Below, piece by piece: positions 1-8,605 of a stretch of DNA of 64,000 nt. This stretch comes from Argonema antarcticum A004/B2 (GTDB taxonomy: Bacteria; Cyanobacteriota; Cyanobacteriia; Cyanobacteriales; Aerosakkonemataceae): the NCBI RefSeq assembly GCF_023333585.1, contig NZ_JAIQZN010000023.1, positions 1 through 64,000 on the forward strand. The letters run 5' to 3'. The notes beneath the pieces are model-generated. The model saw only the letters and a list, made by a program, of their open reading frames with translations, did not search any database and was not told the DNA's origin. The translations under genes were made by a program, and so were the position numbers. Each line of letters begins with the position of its first letter. Position 1 is the first letter of the stretch.

Positions 1-50
1 CACTCTGCCACTCTCCCCCTCTCCCACTCTCCCCCTCTCCCCCTCTACTC
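1..50. repeat. CT-rich octamer tandem repeat
   Basis: Imperfect copies of CTCTCCCC and CTCTCCCA run from the window edge. The same unit, or its complement GTGGGAGA, recurs near 38.5 and 51.1 kb. This is the short tandemly repeated (STRR) type known from filamentous cyanobacteria. No coding potential is credible here. Confidence 0.7.
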
Positions 51-81
51 AAATAGCATAGTAAGTACGGAAGAGCCTTTC

Positions 82-131
82 CTCTTCCCTCTTCCCTAGT
101 CCCTAGCAAGAAAGCCCCTAGTCCCTAGCTA
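82..131. repeat. CCCCTAGTCCCTAG-type short repeat
   Basis: Several degenerate copies of TCCCTAG and CCCCTAG lie here. The same family (GGGGCTAGGGGCTAGG on the other strand) occurs near 35.8, 41.2, 43.3, 45.4, 47.0 and 59.3 kb. The rest of 132-226 shows nothing recognisable. Confidence 0.65.
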
Positions 132-226
132 TAAATCTGAGTTGGCAGCACGATAGTAGGCGGAATCAAATAAGTTGACAGACATAATCTGACTGTGTTA
201 AAAACACTAACACTATAACTACAATG

Positions 227-310
227 ACTGGGCTTAATTTCCGCCTAGCTCAACAACCAACAAACGCTATAACGTCAGCCAGTCATTATTAAGCGGAAAC
301 TAAACCCAGT
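227..310 (-). terminator. Imperfect inverted repeat downstream of the cpc operon
   Basis: Two 21-base arms (227-247 and 290-310) pair at about 18 of 21 positions across a 42-base loop. It lies just past the stop of the last cpcG gene, where the operon should end. There is no clear T-tract, so a terminator or 3'-end stabilising stem is inference. It could equally be a remnant of a palindromic repeat. Confidence 0.4.
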
Positions 311-351
311 CTTTAAAGCAAAAAGTGATTTAGAGAAACTCAGCCAGAACC

Positions 352-1107
352 TTAGCGGCGCTTGGGCACCTTGTTCAGGTAATCGATGTCAAACGCAGAC
401 AGGCGTTGCGCGTAATTGCGCTTGGTATTGACCGACGACGCCATACCGCTGAACTTGCGGGGGTCGCCTTCGGGCAGTTTCCGTTCCTGTTCTTTGCGGC
501 TGTAGAACTTCTCCAACGCAAAACGCCAATCGGTTTTGACAGTACCAGCTGATTCTTGGAAGTCCACGCCGTAGCGGGGTGTCACCAAATTGAACGGACG
601 CGCCTCCATCCGCTTGCGTTGGTAGGGTACAGTGAAATCCCCAAACGCTGCGGTATACTCATCGCTATCAACCAGTGCATCCACAAAGCCGCTAAAGCCC
701 TTGGTTGCAATCACAATTGACCAAGCGATTTCTTCGTCTTTGTTGTAAGAAGTACGACCCAAAAAACGCTTGAGGCAGATTTGTACCAGTCGATAATTAT
801 TATTGACCGAGACAACTAAACGATAAAAAGCCTCTGACTTCGCCAATTCACGGATCAAGTCGCGCACCGTAATGGAACGATTGGCGAGACGAGTTTCCAC
901 CGCAATTTGACGGTTGAACTTGAGGATTTCGTGTTCGCTGAATACTTGGCGATAACCTGCCCAAATCAGTTCCTTAATCTCGTAGGGAGAACCGGCATCT
1001 TCTAGGCGATAGATATAAGGCGTATCTTCATTAAGATCCGCTACGCCAAAGCTTTTAACGCGCTGGTTTTGGGATGAAGGTTTATATGAAAGCAACGATA
1101 GTGCCAT
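352..1107 (-). CDS. cpcG: Phycobilisome rod-core linker CpcG, third copy
   Basis: This 251-residue protein is the third tandem CpcG paralogue. CpcG proteins attach phycocyanin rods to the allophycocyanin core through an N-terminal PBS-linker domain. That domain covers roughly residues 25-165 and shows the family landmarks [50 protein letters not shown] and the VTPRYG segment at its end. The C-terminal tail is short and basic and lacks the LPDMTR/IPDTTR motif seen in the other two copies. No hydrophobic C-terminal helix is present, so it is not a CpcL-type linker. It is the last gene of the cpc run, 126 bases after the previous copy, with a repeat-rich gap between them. Confidence 0.93.
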   Translation of the reverse strand: MALSLLSYKPSSQNQRVKSFGVADLNEDTPYIYRLEDAGSPYEIKELIWAGYRQVFSEHEILKFNRQIAVETRLANRSITVRDLIRELAKSEAFYRLVVSVNNNYRLVQICLKRFLGRTSYNKDEEIAWSIVIATKGFSGFVDALVDSDEYTAAFGDFTVPYQRKRMEARPFNLVTPRYGVDFQESAGTVKTDWRFALEKFYSRKEQERKLPEGDPRKFSGMASSVNTKRNYAQRLSAFDIDYLNKVPKRR

Positions 1108-1169
1108 GCAAAAGCCTCCTAATGTGGTTGAAAAGTAAATACGTTGGTCAAAAAGGTAACTTCAAATCG

Positions 1170-1233
1170 TAAAATTCAGATTGCAGATTGAAAAATTCAA
1201 CTTTAAATCTGAGATCTTGAATTTGAAATTCCC
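1170..1233. repeat. AT-rich CAGATTG/TTGAAATTC repeat between cpcG copies
   Basis: This gap holds degenerate AAATTCAGATT, GAATTTGAAATTC and AAATCTGAGAT units, the same AT-rich family as at 4771-4849, 15538-15590 and 47071-47128. It separates the second and third cpcG genes and would lie in the cpc transcript. Confidence 0.55.
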
Positions 1234-1983
1234 TTACCGGCGTTGCGGAAAACTCGTGCTTGAGTTAATCGACACCGGAATCCCTTCAGGCTTATTATCC
1301 CTTGTCGTGTCGGGAATTTTGATATTAGCCGTTGAAACGTTCAGATTTTGGGTAACTTCCTTGATTTGGAGAGAACGTGCCAAATCAAGGAAGTTACGGA
1401 CATCGCCCCACTTGTAGCGTTCGTCTTCTTGTTTGTCGCGCCAGTAGTTGCCGTAACGAGGGGTCACCAAGTTAAAAGGACGGTCTTTGTAGCGACGGCG
1501 CTGATAAGGCACCGTGTTGTCGCCAAAATTGGTCTGATATTCTTCGCTATCGATCAAGGCGTCAACGAAGCCGCATAAACCGCTGGTAGCGATTTTAATT
1601 GACCAGGCAATCTCTTCATCCTTGTTATATGGGGCACGGCCCAAGATGCGTTTGAGGCAAAGTTCGACGACGCGATAGTTGGAGTTTGTTTCTACAACTA
1701 AACGGTAGAATGCCTCAGTCTTCGCCAAACCACGGATGAAGTCCCGGACAGTAATCGCCCGATTTTTTACCTGAGATTCCAACGCAATTTGACGAAAAGA
1801 TTTGAGGATTTCGTGTTCGCTGAGAATTTGACGGTAGCCAGCCCAGATTAATTCCTGGACATCCCTATCGTCTATGCAGTCTTCTATGCGATAGATTCTG
1901 GGTGTTTCTTCGTTGGCCACTTCGTAACCCGCTACTCGCTGGTTCTGCGAGGAGGGTTTGTATGTAAGCAAAGGTATGGACAT
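1234..1983 (-). CDS. cpcG: Phycobilisome rod-core linker CpcG, second copy
   Basis: A 249-residue CpcG paralogue with the PBS-linker fold in about residues 25-165: [52 protein letters not shown] and [10 protein letters not shown]. The C-terminal tail keeps an IPDTTR motif close to the LPDMTR of the first copy, a segment likely to be part of the core-docking arm. Multiple CpcG proteins are known in filamentous cyanobacteria and are thought to give rods with different attachment positions. The start follows 53 bases after the first copy ends, so co-transcription is likely. Confidence 0.94.
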   Translation of the reverse strand: MSIPLLTYKPSSQNQRVAGYEVANEETPRIYRIEDCIDDRDVQELIWAGYRQILSEHEILKSFRQIALESQVKNRAITVRDFIRGLAKTEAFYRLVVETNSNYRVVELCLKRILGRAPYNKDEEIAWSIKIATSGLCGFVDALIDSEEYQTNFGDNTVPYQRRRYKDRPFNLVTPRYGNYWRDKQEDERYKWGDVRNFLDLARSLQIKEVTQNLNVSTANIKIPDTTRDNKPEGIPVSINSSTSFPQRR

Positions 1984-2036
1984 AAGCAGTTTTGAGGTTT
2001 GAGTTTTTAGTTTCGCTCTGCTAATCGGTATTAGCG

Positions 2037-2876
2037 CTATGCTTTGGGATCTGTGGAAACATAGCGATAGGGGAGCGCAACTTCCGTATGACTGACTGCT
2101 GGTTTAACAGTGCTTCCCTGACGAGTCATATCTGGAAGATTGACACTTCTGGTCTGATTGATTGCCCGGTCTTTGTACCGCTGGTAATTAACTTGGGGGG
2201 TAACGATGCTCCGCGCCATTGCCAGGAAGTTGTCGGGAATGCCTTTACGAGCAACTTGTTTTTCTGGTTCCCCTGTACCGTAGGTCCGCACTTGATAATA
2301 GCTGCGGCCTTCAATTTGAATCAGGCGAGTGCGCCAATAGTCGCTGTAACGGGGATTTACTAAGTTGAAGGGTCTTTCGTTGAATCGACGGCGTTGATAG
2401 GGTATGAGGTCATCTCCAAAGTTCTGGACATATTCCTCGCTATCAACAATAGCGTCAATAAAGCCATGTAATCCCTTGGTTGCTATTACAATTGACCAGG
2501 AGATTTGCTCGTCTTTATTGTAAGTAGCGCGTCCGAGAAAGCGTTTGAAAGTGATGTCAACTAAACGGTAGTTGGAGTTGGTTTCACCTACAAGTTGCCG
2601 ATATACTTCGGATTTGCCGAGTCCCCGGACAAACTCTCGCACTGAAATAGAGCGATTCCGCAATAAGGACTCTAAGGAAAGTTGGCGGTTGCTTTTGAGG
2701 ATCAACTGTTCGCTGAAGATTTGGCGATAGGCAGCCCAGATTATTTCGTTAACTTCATACTCTGATGAAGTATTGGTTAACCGATAATTAATGGGATCGT
2801 CTTCATCAGGAACTTCGTAGCCTTCTACGCGCTGATTTTGTGTGCTTGGTGTAATTTCTAGGATGGGAATTGGCAT
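2037..2876 (-). CDS. cpcG: Phycobilisome rod-core linker CpcG, first copy
   Basis: At 279 residues this is the longest of three CpcG paralogues and directly follows cpcF. The PBS-linker domain (about residues 25-165) carries [52 protein letters not shown] and [10 protein letters not shown]. The tail includes LPDMTRQ and ends without a membrane helix, which fits a rod-core linker of the CpcG1 type rather than CpcL. Its greater length and position next to cpcF suggest it is the ancestral copy from which the other two arose; that is inference. Confidence 0.95.
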   Translation of the reverse strand: MPIPILEITPSTQNQRVEGYEVPDEDDPINYRLTNTSSEYEVNEIIWAAYRQIFSEQLILKSNRQLSLESLLRNRSISVREFVRGLGKSEVYRQLVGETNSNYRLVDITFKRFLGRATYNKDEQISWSIVIATKGLHGFIDAIVDSEEYVQNFGDDLIPYQRRRFNERPFNLVNPRYSDYWRTRLIQIEGRSYYQVRTYGTGEPEKQVARKGIPDNFLAMARSIVTPQVNYQRYKDRAINQTRSVNLPDMTRQGSTVKPAVSHTEVALPYRYVSTDPKA

Positions 2877-2884
2877 TTTTTAAG

Positions 2885-2969
2885 TAGTTGTAAGTTGCTA
2901 GTTGTAACTTGATGGTGTTAGTTATTGGTTGTTAGTTGTATTTAACGACTAACGACTGACTTCTAACGA
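2885..2969. repeat. AACGACTAACGACT / GTTAGTTGT repeat
   Basis: Degenerate GTTAGTTGT and AACGACTAACGACTGAC units fill the gap between cpcF and the first cpcG and run up to the cpcF stop codon. It is another short tandem repeat inside the cpc transcript. No hairpin stronger than a few base pairs is obvious. Confidence 0.55.
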
Positions 2970-3575
2970 CTAACTACTGAGGGTTGCTAATTGAACTCTC
3001 GCGCGAACTGCTCGATCGCTTTCCGATCCGAGCATTTGCTGTAAGTGGGTTTGGATATGGGGTTTGATTCCCGGCTCTTTAGCCAGTAATTGCAAGCCTA
3101 CAATGGCTGCATAGCGAATCGACCAGTCTGAGTCTTGGGAGACTTGTCGAAGCGTGTAAAAAGCTTTTTCTTGGGCGGATTGAATCTGTTCTGGGGAAAG
3201 TTTGTGCCAGTGGAGGTTTCCTAATCCTTTGGCGGCAGCACGGCGGACGCTGGGGGCAAAGTCGTTTAGAGCTGCTGTGTTCAAGACTTCTAGGGAACGC
3301 GGATCTGCGATCGCGGCTAAGGCGCGTATGGCATAAGCCCTCGCGCCGTAGTTGTACCCATCCAGTTTTTCTAGTAAAAGCCCTACAGCCGATTCCCCCA
3401 TTTGAATCAACCCTTCAACGGCTATTAATGCTGCGCCTGGGTTGTTGTAGCCCAAAGCGGCGATTAGGGTAGGAATTCCAGCTTCTAAACGGGCATCTGC
3501 TAAGGCGCGTACTGCTGCGATCAGAGTTGCGGGGGTATCTGCTTGTTCGACAGCCTGAATAAGGTCATTAGTCAT
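2970..3575 (-). CDS. cpcF: Phycocyanobilin lyase subunit CpcF
   Basis: This 201-residue protein is the smaller partner of the heterodimeric CpcE/CpcF lyase, which attaches phycocyanobilin to Cys84 of the phycocyanin alpha subunit. It consists of HEAT-like (PBS lyase) helical repeats: examples are the helices around ALADARLEAGIPTLIAALGY, LNDFAPSVRRAAAKGLGNL and SIRYAAIVGLQLLAKEP. Length and position directly after cpcE match the family. The gap to cpcE is 45 bases, so the two are probably translated from one message. Confidence 0.95.
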   Translation of the reverse strand: MTNDLIQAVEQADTPATLIAAVRALADARLEAGIPTLIAALGYNNPGAALIAVEGLIQMGESAVGLLLEKLDGYNYGARAYAIRALAAIADPRSLEVLNTAALNDFAPSVRRAAAKGLGNLHWHKLSPEQIQSAQEKAFYTLRQVSQDSDWSIRYAAIVGLQLLAKEPGIKPHIQTHLQQMLGSESDRAVRARVQLATLSS

Positions 3576-3620
3576 TGCTTCACCTGCTCTTTCCCCTAGC
3601 CCCGACGCAGTAGCCCCTTT

Positions 3621-4451
3621 CTACAAGAGGGTATCCATCAGGTTCATGACTTTGACAGCCCCGTCGTTGAGCGATTCAGGTTTGAAAGGCTCAAGTTGGT
3701 TTTCTAATAAGCCTTTGAGAGCTATGAGCTTAAAGCTATTTTCTACCGCCGATTGGGCGATCGCACTAGCAGCCGGTAAATAGCCTATAGCACCAAGGTC
3801 AGACAAAGCCACCCGGCGCAATTGAATATCTTTTCCGGCCAAAGCTTTAACTAGGCTTTCCCCATATACTGACTCTTTGGTCAGCTGGTACATAGCCCTG
3901 GTGGCAGAGTACTGCACTCGCTCTACTGGATGTTCCAGGAAGGGTTTAATCAGGGGAATGGCTTCAGTTGCCTGGAGCGTTCCCAAGGCTTCCATTACAG
4001 CTTCGTAGGGTTGTGCTAAATGGGGCATCCCCGGTACTTGTACGGCAGCTGCTATTCCACCAAATAGCAGCTGCTTCAGCGCTGGAATGCAAGCTGGGTT
4101 GCCCAGCATACCCAGCGACTGAGCAGCTGCTTCTCGTACATAGAAGTCGGAGCCATCCAAACACTCAATTAGGGCAGGTACAGCCTTAATATCTCCTATT
4201 TTTCCCAGCGCCCTTGCGGCATTGCGCCGTAGGGGGTAGCCTCCTAACTCTGTTCGGTCAGCCTCATCGTTTAAAGCTGCGATCAGGGTGTTCACTGCTG
4301 CTGGTGTGTCGATCTGGAATTTTCCCAGCCACCAAGCGGCATAATACCGGAGACTCACATCTTCGTGGGTGAGATTGGCGATCGCCTGTTCTACCGTTAG
4401 CGACGGAGAAACTTCTGTTTCACCATCCGCCTCTGGATTGGACTCCTGCAT
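3621..4451 (-). CDS. cpcE: Phycocyanobilin lyase subunit CpcE
   Basis: This 276-residue HEAT-repeat protein is the larger subunit of the CpcE/F lyase for CpcA Cys84. The repeats are visible as VSLRYYAAWWLGKF, YPLRRNAARALGKIGD, FYVREAAAQSLGMLGN and VERVQYSATRAMYQL. It lies 26 bases after cpcD and 45 bases before cpcF, the standard cyanobacterial order. The first 20 or so residues are acidic and poorly conserved. Assignment is by sequence pattern plus context. Confidence 0.96.
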   Translation of the reverse strand: MQESNPEADGETEVSPSLTVEQAIANLTHEDVSLRYYAAWWLGKFQIDTPAAVNTLIAALNDEADRTELGGYPLRRNAARALGKIGDIKAVPALIECLDGSDFYVREAAAQSLGMLGNPACIPALKQLLFGGIAAAVQVPGMPHLAQPYEAVMEALGTLQATEAIPLIKPFLEHPVERVQYSATRAMYQLTKESVYGESLVKALAGKDIQLRRVALSDLGAIGYLPAASAIAQSAVENSFKLIALKGLLENQLEPFKPESLNDGAVKVMNLMDTLL

Positions 4452-4477
4452 GATTCAGAGTGCAAACACTTTCTCAG

Positions 4478-4753
4478 TTAATCTTCTGATTTGTCTGATT
4501 TTGCGGATGCGGCAGCTTCTTCAGCACCCCAGGGCTGAATGCTGACGATTTGGCCGCCAAGACGAGTAATGCGCCGCATTTCTTCATTCATGCGGCTGTA
4601 TGGGACGGTGACAAATACGCTGCCGCTGCGACGAATAGCGTAGTTATTTTTGTCGTTTTCTTCGTTTTGGCGTAAGCCAACAACTTCGTAACGAAAAACA
4701 CGGCTACCAGAAGGCGTGTTTGCAGCGCTACCAATGGCGGTTTGACCAAGCAT
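4478..4753 (-). CDS. cpcD: Rod-terminating phycocyanin linker CpcD
   Basis: This 91-residue protein is a single CpcD domain and caps the core-distal end of phycocyanin rods. Family features are SGSRVFRYEVVGLRQ, the FVTVPYSRMNEEMRRI segment and GGQIVSIQP near the end. A related domain forms the C-terminus of the neighbouring CpcC. The tail after SIQPWG is short and charged. A strong ribosome-binding sequence (AGGAGG) precedes the ATG. Confidence 0.96.
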   Translation of the reverse strand: MLGQTAIGSAANTPSGSRVFRYEVVGLRQNEENDKNNYAIRRSGSVFVTVPYSRMNEEMRRITRLGGQIVSIQPWGAEEAAASAKSDKSED

Positions 4754-4770
4754 TGTTTTAGTACCTCCTG

Positions 4771-4849
4771 TGATTTTAATTTCAGATTTCCAATCTGAGA
4801 TTTTAGATTTAATTTCAATCCAAAATCCAAAATTTAAAATCTAAAATTC
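4771..4849. repeat. AATCCAAAATC / TTTAGATTT repeat between cpcC and cpcD
   Basis: Degenerate CAAAATC, TTAAAATC and AGATTTCCAATCTGAGAT units fill this gap. Small inverted pairs such as CAGATT/AATCTG could form weak stems. The same family has entered coding sequence in htpG (near 27.1 kb) and ftsI (near 41.6 kb). Confidence 0.6.
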
Positions 4850-5713
4850 TTAGGCTGGGTTGACGCTTACGATTTTGCCGCCTGAGCTATGAATTTGCTG
4901 CATTTTGGGAAGCAGATTTTCGTAAGGCACCAAGAAAGCGGTGCTGCTACGGCGGACACCGGGATATCCCGGCTGACGAATACCGGCTACTTCGATGCGG
5001 TAAACGCGGCCACTTTCACCATAAGAACCACCCAAGCAGTTACGGGGGGCAACATCCCTGGATGCGCGGTAGTAAGACCAGGTGTCATCGCTACCGGAAG
5101 GCTTGATAATCGAGGAAGCGACATTCTGCGCCAGGTCGGTGGCGAGACGAGAGTTACGGCCTTCTACTTGAGCGCGATCGCTATTGGCATAACCCCGGTA
5201 CAAGCGGAACATCCGCGTGAAACCTACGCTTCTTTGCCCTGCTTGATACTCAAAGCTACGATAGTAGGGAACAATGTTGTCGCCGAAGTTGGCTTGATAC
5301 TCCTGAGAGTCGATGTAGGAGTCTATTTCAGCGTCGTAACCCTTGTTCTCGTACAAATCGAGGTGATAAACCACCTCTGATTCGTCATAAGGGGCACGTC
5401 CCAGTAGATGTTTGTAGTTCAGCTCGATCAACCGGGTTTGAAAACTGTTGTAGAAAAACTTGGTTTTGTATAGCTCCGATTTAGCTACGGCGCGTACAAA
5501 CTCTTTGACTGTCAAATTTCCATCTCGCAGAAGCGATTCGGCACTAACCAGACGTTCGGAAGCCATCAAATAATCATTGCCCAGAACCTGACGGTACGTG
5601 GCGCGGATTACATTCTCGATATCTTCCTTGGTTGCATAAGGTCTTAGTTCTACCCTTGCTGCTTCACCATAAGCTGCTGTTCCCAAACGGGATGCTGCTG
5701 CTGTTATCGCCAC
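4850..5713 (-). CDS. cpcC: Phycocyanin rod linker CpcC
   Basis: This 287-residue rod linker joins phycocyanin hexamers. The PBS-linker domain (about residues 15-150) shows [52 protein letters not shown] and [15 protein letters not shown] CpcD-like domain occupies about residues 230-285 ([20 protein letters not shown] to [10 protein letters not shown]). I chose a GTG start at 5713, giving MAITAAASR as in other CpcC proteins, with GGGAGAA upstream; an ATG further out at 5776 would add an uncharacteristic Cys-rich extension and overlap the stem between cpcA and cpcC. Confidence 0.95.
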   Translation of the reverse strand: MAITAAASRLGTAAYGEAARVELRPYATKEDIENVIRATYRQVLGNDYLMASERLVSAESLLRDGNLTVKEFVRAVAKSELYKTKFFYNSFQTRLIELNYKHLLGRAPYDESEVVYHLDLYENKGYDAEIDSYIDSQEYQANFGDNIVPYYRSFEYQAGQRSVGFTRMFRLYRGYANSDRAQVEGRNSRLATDLAQNVASSIIKPSGSDDTWSYYRASRDVAPRNCLGGSYGESGRVYRIEVAGIRQPGYPGVRRSSTAFLVPYENLLPKMQQIHSSGGKIVSVNPA

Positions 5714-5758
5714 TTTAAATTTCTCCCAACAAACACAGCTTCTCTTAAATACAACAAT

Positions 5759-5816
5759 GCCCGGAGAAATAAGCAACTGCGAGTTTCATAACCAGCACCT
5801 GCATACCCCTCCGGGC
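5759..5816 (-). promoter_or_regulatory. Stem-loop between cpcA and cpcC
   Basis: Eight-base arms GCCCGGAG (5759-5766) and CTCCGGGC (5809-5816) pair perfectly, with a loop of about 42 bases. Intergenic stems after cpcA are known in cpc operons, where they help keep cpcBA message far more abundant than the linker message. That role here is inference from position. Confidence 0.45.
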
Positions 5817-5828
5817 CATAGCGATCGA

Positions 5829-6317
5829 TTAGCTCAGAGCATTGATCGCGTAGTCGATGTAGGTGTTAGCTTCGTTAGCAGCTTGGCCGCTCAGACCGTG
5901 ATTGCCTTTGATGTACTTGAGGGCTTCAACGTACCAGCTAGGAGATAGATCGAAAGCTGCGTTGATTTCGCTCAAGCCAGCAACCAAGAACTCGTCCATT
6001 GGGCCTGTGCCACCGGCAACCAGACAGTAGGTCACCATACGGACGTAGTAGCCGATGTCACGAGAACACTTGGACTTGCCTTCGGGGGTGGAGGCGAAGT
6101 TGGCACCCTGCATTTGGGTGGTGTAGGGGAATTTTTGGTAAACTGCATTAGCAGCACCATCGATCAGCTTTTGAGCGTTGTTGGTCAGGGCGCGAGCTGC
6201 TTCCATGCTGGCAGTGGCGCGTTCAAACCGACCGCGAACTGCTTGCAGTTCGGTGTTGCCCAGAAAACGGCCTTGAGTATCGGCTGCTGCGATCGCTTCA
6301 GTAATAGGGGTCTTCAT
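5829..6317 (-). CDS. cpcA: C-phycocyanin alpha subunit
   Basis: This 162-residue globin-like biliprotein is a rod antenna subunit that passes light energy to the core. The single phycocyanobilin site is Cys84 in the segment [14 protein letters not shown], the residue served by CpcE/F. The opening [19 protein letters not shown] and the ending [10 protein letters not shown] are typical and the length is exact. It follows cpcB by 111 bases and is separated from cpcC by a stem-loop. Confidence 0.98.
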   Translation of the reverse strand: MKTPITEAIAAADTQGRFLGNTELQAVRGRFERATASMEAARALTNNAQKLIDGAANAVYQKFPYTTQMQGANFASTPEGKSKCSRDIGYYVRMVTYCLVAGGTGPMDEFLVAGLSEINAAFDLSPSWYVEALKYIKGNHGLSGQAANEANTYIDYAINALS

Positions 6318-6428
6318 CTTTTCGTTATCTCCAGAATACTTTGCAAAGTTTCCTAACTAGGGTGCGAAAAATCGCGGTTTGAGTTGTTTGAGTGCGGGAT
6401 TAAATCCCTACTCAGGACTCAAAAGTTA

Positions 6429-6947
6429 TTAAGCAACGGCAGCGGCAGCGCGATCGAAGTAGCTGGCTACTTCAGAAATCAAAGAGCTGCAATCGCCTTG
6501 GCTGATTCCGCTGGGGTCGTTAGCGATCGCAACTGCGGCTTCTTTCATCTTGGAAACGCCAACAGCTACGGAAGAACCGGGGGTACCCAGAGCTTGGTAG
6601 GTTTCGCGTAGGCCATTCAGGCAGCGATCGTCTAGCACGCTGGAGTCACCAGCCAGGATTGCATAAGTTACATAACGCAAAACGATTTCCATGTCGCGCA
6701 AGCAAGCAGCCATGCGACGGTTGGTGTAAGCGTTGCCACCAGGAGCAATTAGCTGAGGTTGTTCAGCAAACAGAGCGCGAGCGGCGTTGGCAACAATGGT
6801 GGAACTGTTGCTGGTGATGCGGTTAACGACATCCAAGCGCTTGTTTCCGTCGCGAACTAAGCCGGTTAAAGCATCCAGCTGAGAAGCGCTGAGGAATTCA
6901 CCCTTGGCATCTGCCTGAGAAACAACTTTGGCGAATGCGTCTAACAT
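6429..6947 (-). CDS. cpcB: C-phycocyanin beta subunit
   Basis: This 172-residue beta subunit is the first gene of the cpc operon. The bilin sites Cys82 ([12 protein letters not shown]) and Cys153 (ISQGDCSSL) and Asn72 ([10 protein letters not shown]), normally methylated by CpcM, are all present. Its similarity to phycocyanin rather than phycoerythrocyanin rests on [20 protein letters not shown] and the ending [14 protein letters not shown] precedes the ATG by about a dozen bases. Confidence 0.98.
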   Translation of the reverse strand: MLDAFAKVVSQADAKGEFLSASQLDALTGLVRDGNKRLDVVNRITSNSSTIVANAARALFAEQPQLIAPGGNAYTNRRMAACLRDMEIVLRYVTYAILAGDSSVLDDRCLNGLRETYQALGTPGSSVAVGVSKMKEAAVAIANDPSGISQGDCSSLISEVASYFDRAAAAVA

Positions 6948-7527
6948 TAATTCAATCTCCTAACTTTCTTTGGTTTGAGAGGGTTTTTTGCTTAAAAACT
7001 GGTATTTCGGTAATTACGCCAATTCAAACTTTGAATCAGCTTACCGGGGTCAATAACAGACAAATGTCAAAAGCACTTTTCAAGTTACTGCCCCTACCAC
7101 TTGCTCCTTTGAGGGAGCCTTTTATAAGGATAGGGGATAATTCTGAGAAATTTTCACCTTTTTATGAGAAAAGCGAAAAGTTGCTTAATCAGTACTTTCT
7201 CTTACTTTTGCCTGTCTGTAAGTCCCTACAGGTTATGTTTATACACTGCCGTTCAGGCTTAATATATTACAAATTGTTAATTGGCTTCTCTCGGTACGGA
7301 TAAACGCATCAAATCGTTTATAAATAAGGCTTTTGACTTCTCCTTACTCTAGTTATTTGTTACATTTCTTAAAGTATTTATACTTATAGGTTTTGATTGA
7401 TAAATCTTATATTTTTTGACAAACCGCTAAAACCGCCACTTTATAAGGAATTGGGGCTCAATTAACCGAACGGCCAAAGAGTGATTTTGTATAGAAATGT
7501 AAATGAAAAGTAATAAAGATACGTAAA
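6948..7527 (-). promoter_or_regulatory. AT-rich upstream region of the cpc operon
   Basis: The 580 bases between rluD and cpcB hold no credible gene. On the minus strand there are several AT-rich stretches; one candidate -10 box is TATAAA at 7238-7243, which would give a leader of roughly 285 bases. Long leaders are usual for cpc operons, but the exact promoter cannot be fixed by eye. Confidence 0.45.
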
Positions 7528-8472
7528 TTAAATGCTGGAAGCGGGGAGGGCTACTCGCCGTCGCAAGACTTCCAGGAGGGTAACGAAGTGAGGCGGAAGA
7601 GGTGCTGTCACCTGAATCATCTGTCTGGAGATAGGATGTTCTAAAGAAAGTCGCCAAGCGTGGAGGGCTTGACCGGGTAGGTTGACGCCTATCTTGTGTC
7701 CCGAACTGTAAACTGGGTCAGCGACGATGGGATGGCCCATATAGGCACTGTGGACGCGAATTTGGTGAGTGCGGCCTGTTTCTAGCTGAAAGTGGATCAG
7801 GGTGTAGTTTCCCAGACGTTCCTCTACCCGCCAATGGGTGACGGCTAAGCGACCTTTTTTCTCTTCCAGCATCACAGCCATTTTTTTGCGATCGACAAGA
7901 TGACGGCCGATCGGTTGGTCAATGATGCCGCTTTCCGTTTTGGGGGAACCGTAGACGACACCCAGGTATTCCCGGCGGGCGGTTTTGGCTTTAAGTTGAG
8001 CTTGGAGATGCTGGTAAGCTTGGTCGGTTTTGGCGATCGCGATCGCACCTGTCGTATCTTTGTCCAGCCGATGGACAATGCCGGGACGCTGGACACCGCC
8101 AATTTCTGCGAGAGGACAATGTGCCAAAAGGGCATTGACAAGAGTACCTGCTGGGTGACCTGCCGCTGGATGGACGACTAATCCAGCGGGTTTATTAAGA
8201 ATTAACAAGTGGTCGTCTTCGTAGAGAATGTCCAGAGGGATGTTTTCGGCTTGTAATTCCGAAATCTCAGCCTCTGGGATGATGACATAGATCCGATCCC
8301 CAGGCTTAACAATTTTGTTTTTGGTGGGGCAAATTTGGTCATTAATTTTTACCGACCCTTGTTCGATCAGTTTTTGGATGCGGGAACGGGAGAAGTCGGT
8401 TAGTTGACTAGCTAACCAGCGATCGAGGCGATCGATCTGGTTTTTGGCCAAAAAGTCGCTGGTTTCATTCAC
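7528..8472 (-). CDS. rluD: RluD-family 23S rRNA pseudouridine synthase
   Basis: This 314-residue enzyme belongs to the RluA/RluD family, which converts uridines in 23S rRNA to pseudouridine. An N-terminal S4 RNA-binding domain (about residues 13-60, with RIQKLIEQGSVKIND) precedes the catalytic domain. The signature HRLDKDTTG at residues 134-142 holds the catalytic Asp137, and the GRTHQIRVH motif lies near residue 230. The gene runs in the same direction as cpcB but 580 bases upstream, so it is probably a separate unit. RluA-type family members can be hard to separate, so the exact uridine targets are not certain. Confidence 0.92.
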   Translation of the reverse strand: MNETSDFLAKNQIDRLDRWLASQLTDFSRSRIQKLIEQGSVKINDQICPTKNKIVKPGDRIYVIIPEAEISELQAENIPLDILYEDDHLLILNKPAGLVVHPAAGHPAGTLVNALLAHCPLAEIGGVQRPGIVHRLDKDTTGAIAIAKTDQAYQHLQAQLKAKTARREYLGVVYGSPKTESGIIDQPIGRHLVDRKKMAVMLEEKKGRLAVTHWRVEERLGNYTLIHFQLETGRTHQIRVHSAYMGHPIVADPVYSSGHKIGVNLPGQALHAWRLSLEHPISRQMIQVTAPLPPHFVTLLEVLRRRVALPASSI

Positions 8473-8605
8473 TTGTAGGTAGATTTCGGGTTGAGAAATG
8501 GTGTTTTAGTTGAACTCGTCAACTTCTATTGTAGAAACAAACCGCGACCGGCGCAGATGTCATAGAATTTTAACACTAGGATGAGCGATCGCAAAACACA
8601 CACCA

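Noticed and set aside
1181-1578. Plus-strand frames over the second cpcG copy
   Set aside because: They are antisense shadows of a clear CpcG coding region.
352-2876. One of the cpcG copies being CpcL (membrane-linked rod linker)
   Set aside because: None of the three has a hydrophobic C-terminal helix.
7427-7657. Small frame upstream of cpcB
   Set aside because: It overlaps rluD antisense-frame sequence and AT-rich leader; no support.
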